Shown here in pieces: positions 33,583 to 42,381 of a stretch of 64,000 nucleotides of DNA (position 1 is the first letter of the stretch; each line of letters begins with the position of its first letter). The position numbers and the translations under genes are program-made. Source of the DNA: Bin87 sp963668585 (GTDB lineage: Bacteria; Chloroflexota; Dehalococcoidia; Lucifugimonadales; UBA3495). The notes beneath the pieces are model-generated. The model had not been told where the DNA came from and did no database searches. It was given only the letters and a program-made list of their open reading frames with translations. The stretch lies in NCBI GenBank assembly GCA_963668585.1, contig OY764869.1, forward strand, positions 992,001 through 1,056,000, given 5' to 3'.

Positions 33583-34746
33583 ATGCGACGCGATAACACC
33601 GGTCATTACGAAGCCTGGATATCAGGCGGTGAGGAAATACGCGCTTTCATACCCGACCCTTTGCCTCCATCGCCGCCGTTGACGCTTGATGGTACGTTGC
33701 GACAGTCCCTTGAAAGAGCAAGCGTTGCTCTGGGCCGTCTGGACGGTATTGCGACTCTGCTGCCTGACCCTACGCTGTTCATTTATGCCTACGTGCGCAA
33801 GGAAGCGTTGCTGTCATCGCAGATTGAAGGGACGCAGTCGTCGCTGTCCGACCTGTTGGAGTTCGAGCTTGATGACGCGCCCGGCGCGCCGATGGATGAC
33901 ATCGTGGAGGTATCCAACTACGTCGCAGCCCTGGAGCATGGCCTGGAACGGTTGCGCGATGATTTCCCGCTGTCCAACCGATTGATTCGGGAAATACACG
34001 CCATCCTCCTCTCACAGGGCAGGGGTAGCGCCATGAACCCTGGTGAGTTCCGAACCACCCAGAATTGGATCGGAGGCCGTCGCCCGGGCAACGCCGTGTA
34101 CGTTCCGCCGCCACCGGCGGCCGTACTTGATTGCATGGGTGACCTGGAACGGTTTTTGCACGCAACCGACGACGGTCTCCCCGCCCTGGTTCGCGCAGCA
34201 CTGGCTCACGTACAGTTTGAGACGATCCATCCTTTCCTTGACGGCAACGGACGCACTGGGCGTCTGTTGATAACCTTCCTGCTCTGCCATGCCGGAATGC
34301 TCAAAGAGCCTCTGCTGTATTTGAGCCTGTATTTCAAGCAACATCGGTCCGACTACTACCAACTTCTGAACGAAGTGCGCCGCACTGGCGATTGGGAGGA
34401 TTGGCTCGACTTTTTCCTGGAAGGTGTTTGGGAAACCGCAGAAGGAGCATTCAACACGACCCAACGGTTGTTGAAATTGTTTGCGCAAGACCGTGAGCGG
34501 ATACAACAAACTGGCCGCCGCGCCGGTTCAGCGCTCCGGGTGCATGAGCAACTGATGTCCCATCCGGTGCGGTCAATCTCCGGCATTTCGGAAAACACTA
34601 AGTTGACGTTTCCGACCGTTTCGGCTGCCATCAATCTGCTGATCAGCATGGGCGTCGCCCGGGAGATAACCGGCAGACGCAGTGATCGCCTCTTTTCCTA
34701 CGACCAGTACCTGTCCATCCTGAGCGAGGGGACTGAGCCGCTGTAG
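33583..34746 (+). CDS. Fic-family AMP-transferase with N-terminal inhibitory helix
   Basis: A 387-residue Fic protein. The N-terminal Fic_N part carries an inhibitory motif in SSQIEGTQSSLSDLLEF (class II, with the S-x-x-x-E-G arrangement). The core motif HPFLDGNGRTGR at about residues 217-228 is intact, so nucleotide transfer to a target is expected when released from autoinhibition. A C-terminal winged-helix segment (HPVRSISGISENTKLTFPTVSAAINLLISMGVAREI) suggests self-regulation of transcription. It is monocistronic and borders the capsid island. Confidence 0.9.
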   Translation: MRRDNTGHYEAWISGGEEIRAFIPDPLPPSPPLTLDGTLRQSLERASVALGRLDGIATLLPDPTLFIYAYVRKEALLSSQIEGTQSSLSDLLEFELDDAPGAPMDDIVEVSNYVAALEHGLERLRDDFPLSNRLIREIHAILLSQGRGSAMNPGEFRTTQNWIGGRRPGNAVYVPPPPAAVLDCMGDLERFLHATDDGLPALVRAALAHVQFETIHPFLDGNGRTGRLLITFLLCHAGMLKEPLLYLSLYFKQHRSDYYQLLNEVRRTGDWEDWLDFFLEGVWETAEGAFNTTQRLLKLFAQDRERIQQTGRRAGSALRVHEQLMSHPVRSISGISENTKLTFPTVSAAINLLISMGVAREITGRRSDRLFSYDQYLSILSEGTEPL

Positions 34747-34836
34747 CGCGCTCCGTTTGGGTGGGGGCGCTGTGGTATCATCAACCCTGCAAATTTGCCT
34801 GCCGGCGCGCAGTCGGCCGGCCGTTGAGGTGCCACT

Positions 34837-36342
34837 GTGCCTGCTAATGACACTGTTTATGACGTTATCATCGTTGGAGCCGGCAACGCCGCCCTGTCCG
34901 CCGCCATCGCCGCCCGCGAGCAGACCCAATCGGTGCTCGTGGTGGAGAAGGCCCCCGAGTATTTCCGCGGCGGCAACACCTACTTCACCGGCGGCATCAT
35001 TCGGTTCGCCTTCAACGGCCTGGACGACATCAAGGGACTGATCCCTGATATGTCCGAAACCGAGGCCAACTCCATCGAGGTCGGCCAGTACACTGAGAAC
35101 CAATTCTACGACGACATGATGCGCGTCACCCACGGCCTGTCCGACCCCGAACTGGCCGAGATCCTGGTCAGCCAGTCCTACCCCACCATGAAATGGCTGC
35201 AGGAACATGGCGTCCGTTTCGTGCTGTCCTTCGGACGCCAGGCGTTCCGCGACGGGGACAAGTTCCGCTTCTGGGGCGGCCTGGTGGTCGAGGCGGTCGG
35301 CGCCGGCAAGGGCCTGTCCGACCAGCAGTTTGACGTGTGCGAGCAGTTGGGCGTCGAGGTGCGCTACTCCACCGAGGGCATCTCGCTCATCCAGGACCAG
35401 AAGGGCAACGTCTCCGGCCTGCGGGTCAAGGGACCCGACGGGTTCGAGGACATCGCCGGCCGCGCCGTGGTGCTGGCCGCCGGCGGCTTCGAGGCCAACG
35501 CCGAGATGCGCTGCCGCTACCTGGGCCCGGGCTGGGAAACCGTCAAGGTGCGCGGCATCCCCTACAACACCGGCGACGGCATCAAGATGGCCCTCGACGT
35601 GGGCGCGCAATCCTACGGACACTGGTCGTCCTGCCACGCCGTGGCCTGGGACATGAACGCCCCCACCTTCGGCGACCGCACCGTCACCGAACTGTTCCAG
35701 AAGCACTCGTATCCCTTTGGCATCATGGTCAACATCAACGGCGAGCGGTTCCTGGACGAGGGCGCGGACTTCCGCAACTACACCTACGTCACCTATGGGC
35801 GCGCCCTGATGGACCAGCCCCAGGGCCTGTGCTTCCAGGTGTTCGACGACAAGGTGAAGCACCTGCTGCGCGACGAATACTGGATACCCCAGGCCACCAC
35901 CGCCGAAGCCAACTCCATTGAGGAACTGGCGCGGATGCTGGACATCGACCCCGAGGGTCTGGTGCGCGAGGTCGAGGCCTACAACGCCTCCGTGCGCACG
36001 GACATCCCCTACAACGCCACCGTGAAGGATGGCCGCCGCACCGAGGGACTGGCGGTGAACAAGACCAACTGGGCCGAGACCATCGACACGCCGCCCTATC
36101 GTGGTTGGGCCGTGACCACGGGCATCACGTTCACCTTCGGCGGCGTCAAGGTCAACAACCGGGGCCAGGTGGTAACCAACGCCCAGGATCCCATCCCCGG
36201 CCTGTATGCCGCCGGCGAGATGGTGGGCGGCCTGTTCTACCACAACTATCCCGGCGGCAGCGGCCTGAGCGCCGGTATGGTCTTCGGCCGCCTGGCTGGC
36301 AACAGCGCGGGCCAGGACGCCCTGGCGCTGAAGGACGTGTAG
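34837..36342 (+). CDS. FAD-dependent tricarballylate dehydrogenase/fumarate-reductase-like flavoprotein
   Basis: A 501-residue flavoprotein of the succinate dehydrogenase/fumarate reductase family. Seen: YDVIIVGAGNAALSAAIAAREQ for FAD, RGGNTYFTGGIIRFAF, RAVVLAAGGFEANAEMR, VNINGERFLDEG and the end GLYAAGEMVGGLFYHNYPGGSGLSAG. The RGGNT and HNYPGGSG signatures are typical of TcuA-type enzymes, which dehydrogenate tricarballylate to cis-aconitate. Substrate specificity remains unproven. The start GTG follows GAGGT. No TcuB partner is adjacent, but an organic-acid MFS gene lies 1.6 kb downstream. Confidence 0.8.
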   Translation: MPANDTVYDVIIVGAGNAALSAAIAAREQTQSVLVVEKAPEYFRGGNTYFTGGIIRFAFNGLDDIKGLIPDMSETEANSIEVGQYTENQFYDDMMRVTHGLSDPELAEILVSQSYPTMKWLQEHGVRFVLSFGRQAFRDGDKFRFWGGLVVEAVGAGKGLSDQQFDVCEQLGVEVRYSTEGISLIQDQKGNVSGLRVKGPDGFEDIAGRAVVLAAGGFEANAEMRCRYLGPGWETVKVRGIPYNTGDGIKMALDVGAQSYGHWSSCHAVAWDMNAPTFGDRTVTELFQKHSYPFGIMVNINGERFLDEGADFRNYTYVTYGRALMDQPQGLCFQVFDDKVKHLLRDEYWIPQATTAEANSIEELARMLDIDPEGLVREVEAYNASVRTDIPYNATVKDGRRTEGLAVNKTNWAETIDTPPYRGWAVTTGITFTFGGVKVNNRGQVVTNAQDPIPGLYAAGEMVGGLFYHNYPGGSGLSAGMVFGRLAGNSAGQDALALKDV

Positions 36343-36376
36343 GCAGCTCCGAACAGATCAACCCGAATCGGAATGG

Positions 36377-36420
36377 CGCCGGACTCTGTCTGCTACAATT
36401 TCAGTAGAGTCCGGCGTTTT
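36377..36420 (+). terminator. intrinsic terminator-like hairpin
   Basis: A perfect 11-bp stem (CGCCGGACTCT with AGAGTCCGGCG), 18-base loop and TTTT tract. The loop includes GCTACAATT, a possible -10 box for the next gene, so termination and the next promoter may overlap. Confidence 0.75.
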
Positions 36421-36442
36421 GTATCGTTAGGGTAGCGCAACA

Positions 36443-37180
36443 ATGGCGACAATGGATGACATCCGTGCGGTAGAGCGTCTGATGCAGACGCTGGATGAAA
36501 ACCCGCACCTGATGGAAGCGGTGCGTTCCCGCATGCTGACACGGGAATTGCTGGAACTGCCGCAAACTGTGGCGAGGTTCACCGACCGTGTTGACCAAAT
36601 CTCTGAGCAATTGGCACAGTTGGCGGAGCTCGTTGACCGGCTCACCGAGCGCGTTGATCAGATTGCCGAGCAGTTGGCGGAGTTTGCCGCCAAGGCGGAC
36701 CGTCGGCTGGAAAATTTGGAGCGTCTTCAGGACGATATTGGGGTGGTAAAAGGGCTGGCAACGGATGGCCTGGCCCGGAGAGTGGCTCCGGCCATTGCAT
36801 TGGCGATGAACTTGCGGCTCACCAAAAATCTCGATGGTGAAGAGTTGTCCGCCATGCTGTCCGGTCAGGATTTGTCCGACATATCGCATAGCCAGTTGGA
36901 AAGTTTCCTGTTGGCAGACTTGATAATGGAAACTACAGACAGCGATGGTCGGAAGCTCTACGTGGCCGTCGAGTCGTCATACACCGCCGATGAACGCGAT
37001 ACCCGCCGTGCGATTCGCAACGCCGGCTATCTGACTCGTTTCACCGGCGCTCCCGCTCGAGCCGCGATAACGGCAGCCCGCACCGACTGGAATATAGACG
37101 ACCTGATTGCATCCGGCGCAGTCCACTGGTACAAAATGCCGGAACGGTTATTGCAGGGGAGCGGAAACGGCGTTCCGTGA
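36443..37180 (+). CDS. coiled-coil protein with a nuclease-like C-terminal domain
   Basis: A 245-residue protein. Residues about 45-100 are a heptad coiled coil (VDQISEQLAQLAELVDRLTERVDQIAEQLAEF). Residues 120-240 contain ESFLLADLIMET, LYVAVESSYTADERDTRRAIRNAGYLTRF and AAITAARTDW, which looks like a PD-(D/E)XK-type core, with Glu in VAVESS as the central acidic residue. Similar coiled-coil/nuclease proteins are common in Cyanobacteria and Chloroflexota. The biological role is unknown. The terminator upstream isolates it from the flavoprotein gene. Confidence 0.68.
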   Translation: MATMDDIRAVERLMQTLDENPHLMEAVRSRMLTRELLELPQTVARFTDRVDQISEQLAQLAELVDRLTERVDQIAEQLAEFAAKADRRLENLERLQDDIGVVKGLATDGLARRVAPAIALAMNLRLTKNLDGEELSAMLSGQDLSDISHSQLESFLLADLIMETTDSDGRKLYVAVESSYTADERDTRRAIRNAGYLTRFTGAPARAAITAARTDWNIDDLIASGAVHWYKMPERLLQGSGNGVP

Positions 37181-37227
37181 GAGCGGCACATCAGACGATA
37201 AATTGCCCACAAGTGTGAAGGATCGTG

Positions 37228-37506
37228 ATGGACTCCCACACGCACACTATCAAAGACTGGGCAACGGTCGGCTGGGACTGCGATATATGCGGAGCATGAC
37301 ATATAGATAGCGACGAGGACCCGGTAGGGGGTTGCTACTTTTGCGGTCGAGCACTTTGTCCCGCGACTGACTACTCCTGTATCAGTTGCACTCGGGAAGC
37401 CTGCGACAACTGCTGTCAAGCGTGCCAGGAAGACGATTGCGACGTCATCACTTGCCACCGCTGCGTCGACGTACACCTCAGGAGCTACCATCCGTTGGCA
37501 GTATAG
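37228..37506 (+). CDS. Cys-rich zinc-finger-like protein interrupted by an in-frame TGA
   Basis: A 92-codon frame from ATG 37228 (GAAGGA ribosome site) to TAG 37504-37506 encodes 14 Cys: WDCDICGA, a TGA at 37297-37299 (codon 24), then GCYFCGRALCP, YSCISCTREACDNCCQAC and DCDVITCHRCVDVHLRSY. The Cys pairs flank the TGA on both sides in one frame, so the TGA interrupts one gene. It could be selenocysteine, or TGG/TGC mutated to a stop. A possible weak stem-loop with loop GGUAGG begins about 23 bases after TGA. The product would bind several zinc ions; the family is not known to me. It lies between the nuclease-like protein and a winged-helix protein. Confidence 0.6.
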
Positions 37507-37533
37507 CGAGCAGCCGAACGAAGTGATCTGAAA

Positions 37534-37797
37534 ATGAGCGATGACACCGCTGTACGCGTCCTGGCGCAAGAAGGTTTGCGCCATATCGAGCAAGCCATCC
37601 TGTTGCTGCTTGACTCCCATCCCAACGGTCTCGGTAATTCTCAGATTGCGGATGCGTTGGGCCTCCGTTCATCCATTCGCGGACGTCAACGCAACTACCT
37701 TACCTATTCGGTTCTGGGCGGCCTATTGGATCAAGGCAAGGTCGTGCAAGATCGTACCACTTCGATCTTCACCAAGGTGTGGGATCCAGAATCGTAG
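37534..37797 (+). CDS. small winged-helix protein
   Basis: An 87-residue protein with a winged-helix pattern: LRHIEQAILLLLDSHPNGLGNSQIADALGLRSSIRGRQRNYLTYSVLGGLLDQGKVVQ. The recognition helix would be about residues 38-58. It resembles DNA-binding modules that accompany restriction-type nucleases. It starts 27 bases after the Cys-rich frame and may be in the same operon as that and the coiled-coil nuclease-like protein. Confidence 0.7.
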   Translation: MSDDTAVRVLAQEGLRHIEQAILLLLDSHPNGLGNSQIADALGLRSSIRGRQRNYLTYSVLGGLLDQGKVVQDRTTSIFTKVWDPES

Positions 37798-37904
37798 GGG
37801 CGTGGTTTTGAGCGAGGCCATGCCCTCCCGCTCATCCCAACCTTGCGCGCCGGCTTTGCGGGGCATACAATTCGTCCATTCTGGATTTTGGGCAGGGGGA
37901 TGCC

Positions 37905-39218
37905 ATGGCGGCCAGCAATCCGGCGCGGTCCGGCATGTTCTATGGGTGGTTCGTTGTCGCCACCTGCATGTTCATCGCGTTCCTCACCATGGGAACGCGC
38001 AACGCATTCGGCGCTTTCGTGGTCCCCATGGAGGCCGAATTCGAGTGGAACCGCACCGTAGTTTCCTGGGCCGCCGCATTGGGCGCCCTGCTCAACGGCG
38101 TTACGCAGCCGTTCATGGGCTACCTCTTCGACCGGGTCGGCGTGCGCATCGTGGTGATAGCCGGCATATTTGTCGTCGGCACATCCACGTTGCTGATGGC
38201 CGCCACCGGAAGCATCTGGTTTCTCATCGCCGTGTTCGGCGTGGTGTCAGCGGTGGGCCAGAGCGGCACGTCCCTGACCAATACCGGCGCGACTCTTAGT
38301 AAATGGTTCCGCCGACGCCGCGGGTTGGTCATCGGACTGAACGCGTCCGGCATGTCCCTGGGCGGCCTGATCCTGGTGCCCTTCGCCGCCTTCATGATCA
38401 GCCTGATCGACTGGCGACTGTCGTGGATTGTCCTGGGAGTGATGATCCTGGTGCTGGGCATCCCGCTGGCCTTCATGTTCCTGCACGACGACCCGTCCAA
38501 AAAAGGCCTGACGCCCGACGGCGACCCTGAACCGGCCCCCGGACCAGGCGGTTCCCCGGGCGCGGCGACCGGGCCGCCACCGCAGCCACTCTTCGCCGAA
38601 AACTGGCGGCAGGCGTTCAAGTCGTTCCCCATCTGGCAGATGAGTTTCTCGTACTTCATCTGCGGCTCCACCACCTTCATGCTCTCTGTCCACTTCGTGC
38701 CCATGGCCGTGGAGGAAGGCATCAATTCGCAGACTGCGGCGTTGATATTCGGACTGATGTCGGGACTCAACGCCCTGGGAGCCACGGGCGCGGGCTGGAT
38801 CTCCGACCGCATTGGCGGCCGCAAGAACTGGCTGGCGGCGGTGTACTTCTGCCGGGGCACCGGGTACGTCATCCTGGTGGCATCGCTGCTGGTGCCGGAA
38901 ATACCGGTGCTGGCGGGGCTGCTCGTATTCTCGGTGGTGGCCGGTCTTTCGTGGATCGCGACGGCGCCGCTGACAACCTCGCTCACCGCCGAGGTGTACG
39001 GGCTGAAGTCGCTGGCGACCATATCGGGTGTGGCCTTCCTGTTCCACCAACTGGGCGGATTCAGCAGCGTGCTGCTGGCCGGATACCTTCGGGAGATCAC
39101 CGGCGACTACATCGTGGCCTTCTCCATCGCCGCGGTCATGCTGTATCCCGCCGCCATCAGCGCCTTCACCATCCGCGAGCGACGCTACTCGGTACGCTAC
39201 CAGCCGGCGCCCGCCTGA
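37905..39218 (+). CDS. MFS transporter, oxalate/formate antiporter-like
   Basis: A 437-residue major facilitator protein with 12 predicted helices. It begins FYGWFVVATCMFIAFLTMGTRNAFGAF, a pattern of the oxalate:formate/monocarboxylate family, and contains GWISDRIGGRKNW between the central helices. A Pro/Gly/Ala-rich cytoplasmic linker (about residues 205-232) separates the halves. It likely transports a carboxylate. GGGGG precedes the ATG. Confidence 0.85.
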   Translation: MAASNPARSGMFYGWFVVATCMFIAFLTMGTRNAFGAFVVPMEAEFEWNRTVVSWAAALGALLNGVTQPFMGYLFDRVGVRIVVIAGIFVVGTSTLLMAATGSIWFLIAVFGVVSAVGQSGTSLTNTGATLSKWFRRRRGLVIGLNASGMSLGGLILVPFAAFMISLIDWRLSWIVLGVMILVLGIPLAFMFLHDDPSKKGLTPDGDPEPAPGPGGSPGAATGPPPQPLFAENWRQAFKSFPIWQMSFSYFICGSTTFMLSVHFVPMAVEEGINSQTAALIFGLMSGLNALGATGAGWISDRIGGRKNWLAAVYFCRGTGYVILVASLLVPEIPVLAGLLVFSVVAGLSWIATAPLTTSLTAEVYGLKSLATISGVAFLFHQLGGFSSVLLAGYLREITGDYIVAFSIAAVMLYPAAISAFTIRERRYSVRYQPAPA

Positions 39219-39327
39219 CAATCGGCCATGCGCCATTGACAACCTCTCGCTTTTTGGTGTATCAATCTGCTACTGTAAGAGACGATCGATTCCACAGTCG
39301 ATAGCCTTGCCGAAGGAGGAGGAACTT

Positions 39328-39579
39328 ATGCCTGACATCTATTACGCCCGTCCGAGCAACTTCCTTTCCGACCCCCGTGACCGCACCGTCATCATTGGGG
39401 AGTCAGAGGACGAAGTTCTTGAGAAGATGTATGCTTATCTGAGCAGCCCGGAAGCCCAGGCCCGCTACCCCGGTGTTGACGACCCCAAGGAGTTGGAGAA
39501 CAACATCCGCACCTGCATCTTCAAGAAAGGCACCAAGGCCCTGCACAACCGCCCGCCGGATGCCGAGCCTGTAAAGTAA
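39328..39579 (+). CDS. small conserved-looking protein, function unknown
   Basis: An 83-residue acidic protein (DIYYARPSNFLSDPRDRTVIIGESEDEVLEKMYAYLSSPEAQ...) with mixed alpha/beta character and one Cys near the C-terminus. An unusually strong GGAGGAGG site precedes ATG 39328 and an ideal hairpin terminator follows, so it is a well-expressed single gene. I do not recognise the family. Confidence 0.7.
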   Translation: MPDIYYARPSNFLSDPRDRTVIIGESEDEVLEKMYAYLSSPEAQARYPGVDDPKELENNIRTCIFKKGTKALHNRPPDAEPVK

Positions 39580-39602
39580 CCTCGATCACATTTTGTGAAC
39601 AC

Positions 39603-39637
39603 GACCCTCGCCCGACACCGGGCGAGGGTCATTGTTT
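39603..39637 (+). terminator. strong intrinsic terminator
   Basis: A perfect 12-bp stem (GACCCTCGCCCG with CGGGCGAGGGTC), a four-base loop ACAC and a following ATTGTTT. It ends the transcript of the small protein gene. Confidence 0.85.
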
Positions 39638-39645
39638 GACCGTGC

Positions 39646-39673
39646 TTGTCGTCCATTCCCGCCGTGTTATACT
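39646..39673 (+). promoter_or_regulatory. promoter of a probably leaderless LON-domain gene
   Basis: TTGTCG (39646-39651) and TATACT (39668-39673) are 16 bp apart. The ATG follows the -10 by eight bases and has no ribosome site, so the mRNA would begin at or within a few bases of the start codon. Confidence 0.5.
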
Positions 39674-39681
39674 GCGGCATC

Positions 39682-40370
39682 ATGGCGATCAATCCCGATG
39701 ACTTTCCTCCCGGCGACTATTCGGAAATTTCGTTGTTCCCGTTGAACAACGTCGTCCTGTTCCCCGGAATGCCCCTGCCGCTCCACATCTTTGAAGAGCG
39801 GTACAAGGCTATGATCGGCGATTGCGTCCAGCGCAGCGAACCCTTCGGAGTGCTGCTGATCAAAGAGGGCAATGAGGTGGGGGAACCCGCCTCTCCGCAT
39901 TCAGTCGGCACCACCGCCCGCATCGGCCAGGTGCAGCGACTGGAAGAAGGGCGGCTGAATATCCTCACCCGTGGCGAGCAGCGGTTCGAACTGTTGGAAA
40001 CCGTTCAAACGGTGCCCCACCTGGTGGGGTTGGTGCGCTACATCGAGGACGAGGAGGGCGTGGTCTCATCCTCACGGTGGCTGGCGTCCGCGAGCAGTAC
40101 ATCCAATTGCAACGCTACCTCACCGCCATGGCCGGCGGATGGGACCGGGAGGTCTCGGTTCCCGACGAACCCATCGAACTGGCCCGCAGTTCCGCCGCCG
40201 CATTGGCGGTCAGCCTGCCCCTGCCGCCCGATGTGCGCCAATCGCTGCTGGAGACCCGCACCGCCGGGGAACAACTGGAAAAGCTGCACACGCTCATGCG
40301 CCAGGCCAACCGCATCGTCGCGGAGCAGGTGGAGCAGAACACCCCATTCAAGGGCGCACGCCTCAACTAG
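39682..40370 (+). pseudogene. LON substrate-binding-domain protein with a frameshift
   Basis: The first frame (39682 to about 40070) reads as a LON N-terminal domain: ISLFPLNNVVLFPGMPLPLHIFEERYKAMIGDCV, FGVLLIKEG, GTTARIGQVQRLEEGRLNILTRGEQRF. At about 40060-40076 the coding continues in another frame with AGVREQYIQLQRYLTAMAGG and LRQANRIVAEQVEQNTPFKGARLN, the usual C-terminal helical part. A one-base loss in the interval explains this. It could be a real mutation or a sequence error. Family members are about 220 residues and lack protease domains. Confidence 0.8.
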
Positions 40371-40432
40371 ATCCTGCAGACAAATGGCGAACCAGTCCGC
40401 TGCGGTTCCGTAGCCTGGATTCCCGCGCGGTT

Positions 40433-41155
40433 TTAGTCCGGCGATTCTCTCCCGCGCAACTCCGCTTCCAGTTGGCGGACCCGTTCCTCGGCCGCTGCGG
40501 CGCGCGCTTCGGCGTCTGATCGCGCTGCGATAACCTCCTGGTGCGTCTCAAGGTAGCGGTTGCCCACGGGGTTCCACCAGCGAAGGTTCCCTTCTTCCCA
40601 ACGCAACTCCAGCCTCAGCGCGGCGCTGTATCCGCGGATTATCCCGTCCACACCCGTCTCTACGGGAATCGGTTGATACTCCCCGTCAACGAGCAGATCA
40701 CCGGCCAGCGACGTCGAATGCCACTGTCCGCCAGATGGGTCAAACCGCCAGTATTCGGCCACTCCCATGGCGGCGTAGTAGTCCCGCTTGACCGTTTCGT
40801 CATTTTGGCCAGTGCTGGATGACGCCACTGCCAGCACGAGATCCGGCGGTTTGCCCTGCTCGGAAACAATGTACCCGTTGCTATCCCGTCGGGCGTCGGG
40901 ATTCACGTCGAAGGCGATGAGCAGGTCGGGGAAACGAACGTCGGCATAACGCGTGGTGGGGCGCAGGCTGGCGCCGGTTTCGCTGATGATGATGGTGCTC
41001 TCGGGATTGCCCAGATGGTGCCCGATGGCAACCGGATATCCGTGTATCAGAACGTGCTCGTATGTGGTCACATCAAGATCCCATGGCTCCGGGTCAGGCA
41101 GACGCACGCTCTTGGGAGCCTTCGGTGATACGGAGAGCCGGTTGGTGGTCGTCAT
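40433..41155 (-). CDS. Uma2-family (DUF820) nuclease-like protein, probably altered active site
   Basis: A 240-residue protein with the Uma2 PD-(D/E)XK-like core: RYADVRFPDLLIAFDVNP, PDLVLAVASSSTGQND, KRDYYAAMGVAEYWRFDPSGG. In the family the middle strand is usually PDLVxEVxSPST; here Glu is Ala (PDLVLAVASSST), removing a probable catalytic residue. The C-terminus has a charged coiled coil (AARSDAEARAAAAEERVRQLEAELRGR). It follows the BtuF-like gene by two bases on the same strand. Confidence 0.83.
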   Translation of the reverse strand: MTTTNRLSVSPKAPKSVRLPDPEPWDLDVTTYEHVLIHGYPVAIGHHLGNPESTIIISETGASLRPTTRYADVRFPDLLIAFDVNPDARRDSNGYIVSEQGKPPDLVLAVASSSTGQNDETVKRDYYAAMGVAEYWRFDPSGGQWHSTSLAGDLLVDGEYQPIPVETGVDGIIRGYSAALRLELRWEEGNLRWWNPVGNRYLETHQEVIAARSDAEARAAAAEERVRQLEAELRGRESPD

Positions 41156-41157
41156 GC

Positions 41158-42093
41158 CTAACCTCCGTTGCCGGATGCGTAGATCCGACGCGCTCCCATT
41201 TCCGGAATCATGCCGGAGAAAAGCTCCGGGTGAATCATTTCCGCCAGAATCTCCAGACCCGTCACCAGACGCGGCCCCGACCGACTGGTGTAGTTGCTGG
41301 CGTCAATCGCGAACACGCGGTTGTTCTGGACCGCCGGCAGCGATCCCCAGCCGTCCTTTTCGGTCAGCAGCGGCACATCCTGCAACGCCCGAGGAACCTC
41401 AAACCCGCAGGGCATCAGCACGATCACCTCCGGCTGACTCTCCACCACCGCGTCCCATTCCAGCGGGAACGACCCCATCTCCTTGTCGCCGAAGCAGTTG
41501 ACCCCGCCTGCCATCTCCACCATCTCCGGAACCCAATGGCCGCCGCACATCAGCGGGTCGGTCCATTCCAGGTGCAGGACTCGCGGGTGGGCATCCGCCA
41601 GCGTCGCCCGTTCGGTCACCGTGTCGATGCGTTCCTGCATCCGCGCCACAACCTGCTCCGCGACCTTTTCCGATCCGGTGGCCTGGCCAACGCGCCGCAC
41701 GTCCTCGAGCACGTCGCCCAGGTACTGCGGATCAAGGGACAGCACTTCGGGCTGTTTCTCCATGTTGGCGGTGGACTCGGCAACCTGCCGAGTGGAGACC
41801 GCTCAAACCTCGCAGATGGCCTGCGTCAACAGCAGGTCGGGGTTGGCTGCGTCCAGAATGTCCTGGTCAATGTGATAGATGCCCAGGCCCTCCGCCAGCC
41901 GTTCGGAAATGACGCGGCTGATTTCGCCGCTGCTGGGCTGGGTTCCTTCAAAAACGCTGCGCACCACCCACGGCTTGTTCCGCGCCGACGCCGGGTAGTC
42001 GCATTCGTGGGTCACTCCAAAAAGTTGGTCCTCCAGCCCAAGCGAGTAAACAATCTCGGTGGCCGAGGGCAAAAAAGAGCAAATTCGCATCAT
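41158..42093 (-). CDS. BtuF-like corrinoid/metal-binding protein, candidate selenoprotein (in-frame TGA)
   Basis: A single 312-codon frame encodes a cobalamin-binding-type ABC substrate-binding protein without signal peptide. It starts RICSFLPSATEIVYSLGLEDQLFGVTHECDYP; later parts are LSLDPQYLGDVLEDVRRVGQATG, LEWTDPLMCGGHWVPEMVEMAGG and VIVLMPCGFEV. The frame contains TGA at 41803-41805 (codon 97), within ICEV-TGA-AVSTRQV. From memory, relatives read as C-x-V-C-A-V-S, so TGA replaces the second Cys. A stable hairpin follows it. No permease or ATPase gene is adjacent. Alternative: nonsense-mutated pseudogene; a restart at MEKQPEV (41763) would give 201 residues. Confidence 0.65.
41768..41805 (-). 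promoter_or_regulatory. candidate bacterial SECIS hairpin of the BtuF-like gene
   Basis: Directly after the TGA, GCGGT pairs with ACCGC (outer 5 bp) and ACTCGGCA with TGCCGAGT (inner 8 bp), separated by a 4/2 internal loop; the apical loop is GGU. Seventeen bases separate TGA from the loop. Bacterial SECIS elements typically have the loop 16-37 bases after UGA and a G among the first two loop bases; both conditions hold. Confidence 0.55.
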
Positions 42094-42381
42094 GCCGCCT
42101 GTACGGTGTGCCGTTCAGTTCGCCGGCGTCGCTCTGATCCCGGCGCCGGTCCCTGCCGGCATTTTAGCACTTTCCCGGCGGGCTATCTCCGGCCCGGCTG
42201 CGTTCACGCGTAACCGGGTTGGGACGGTGAACCGTCAGAATCACGATTTGCAGGGTTCGAGGATTGAGCGGATTGGAATCATCCAGGGTGGAGGGCGCCA
42301 AATCCTGCCAATCCGCAAGTCCGCCATCCTGATTCAGACGACCTTCAAACGTTCTCCGGATCCAGCCCGGCGGGAATCTGC

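Noticed and set aside
39682..40370. Programmed frameshift in the LON-domain gene
   Set aside because: No slippery heptamer or stimulatory element is visible at the crossover; mutation or sequence error is simpler.
42240..42345. Second GxxExxY-type cassette
   Set aside because: ATCCTG/GGATT repeats resemble its flanks, but there is no gene between them and the symmetry is weak; at most a remnant.
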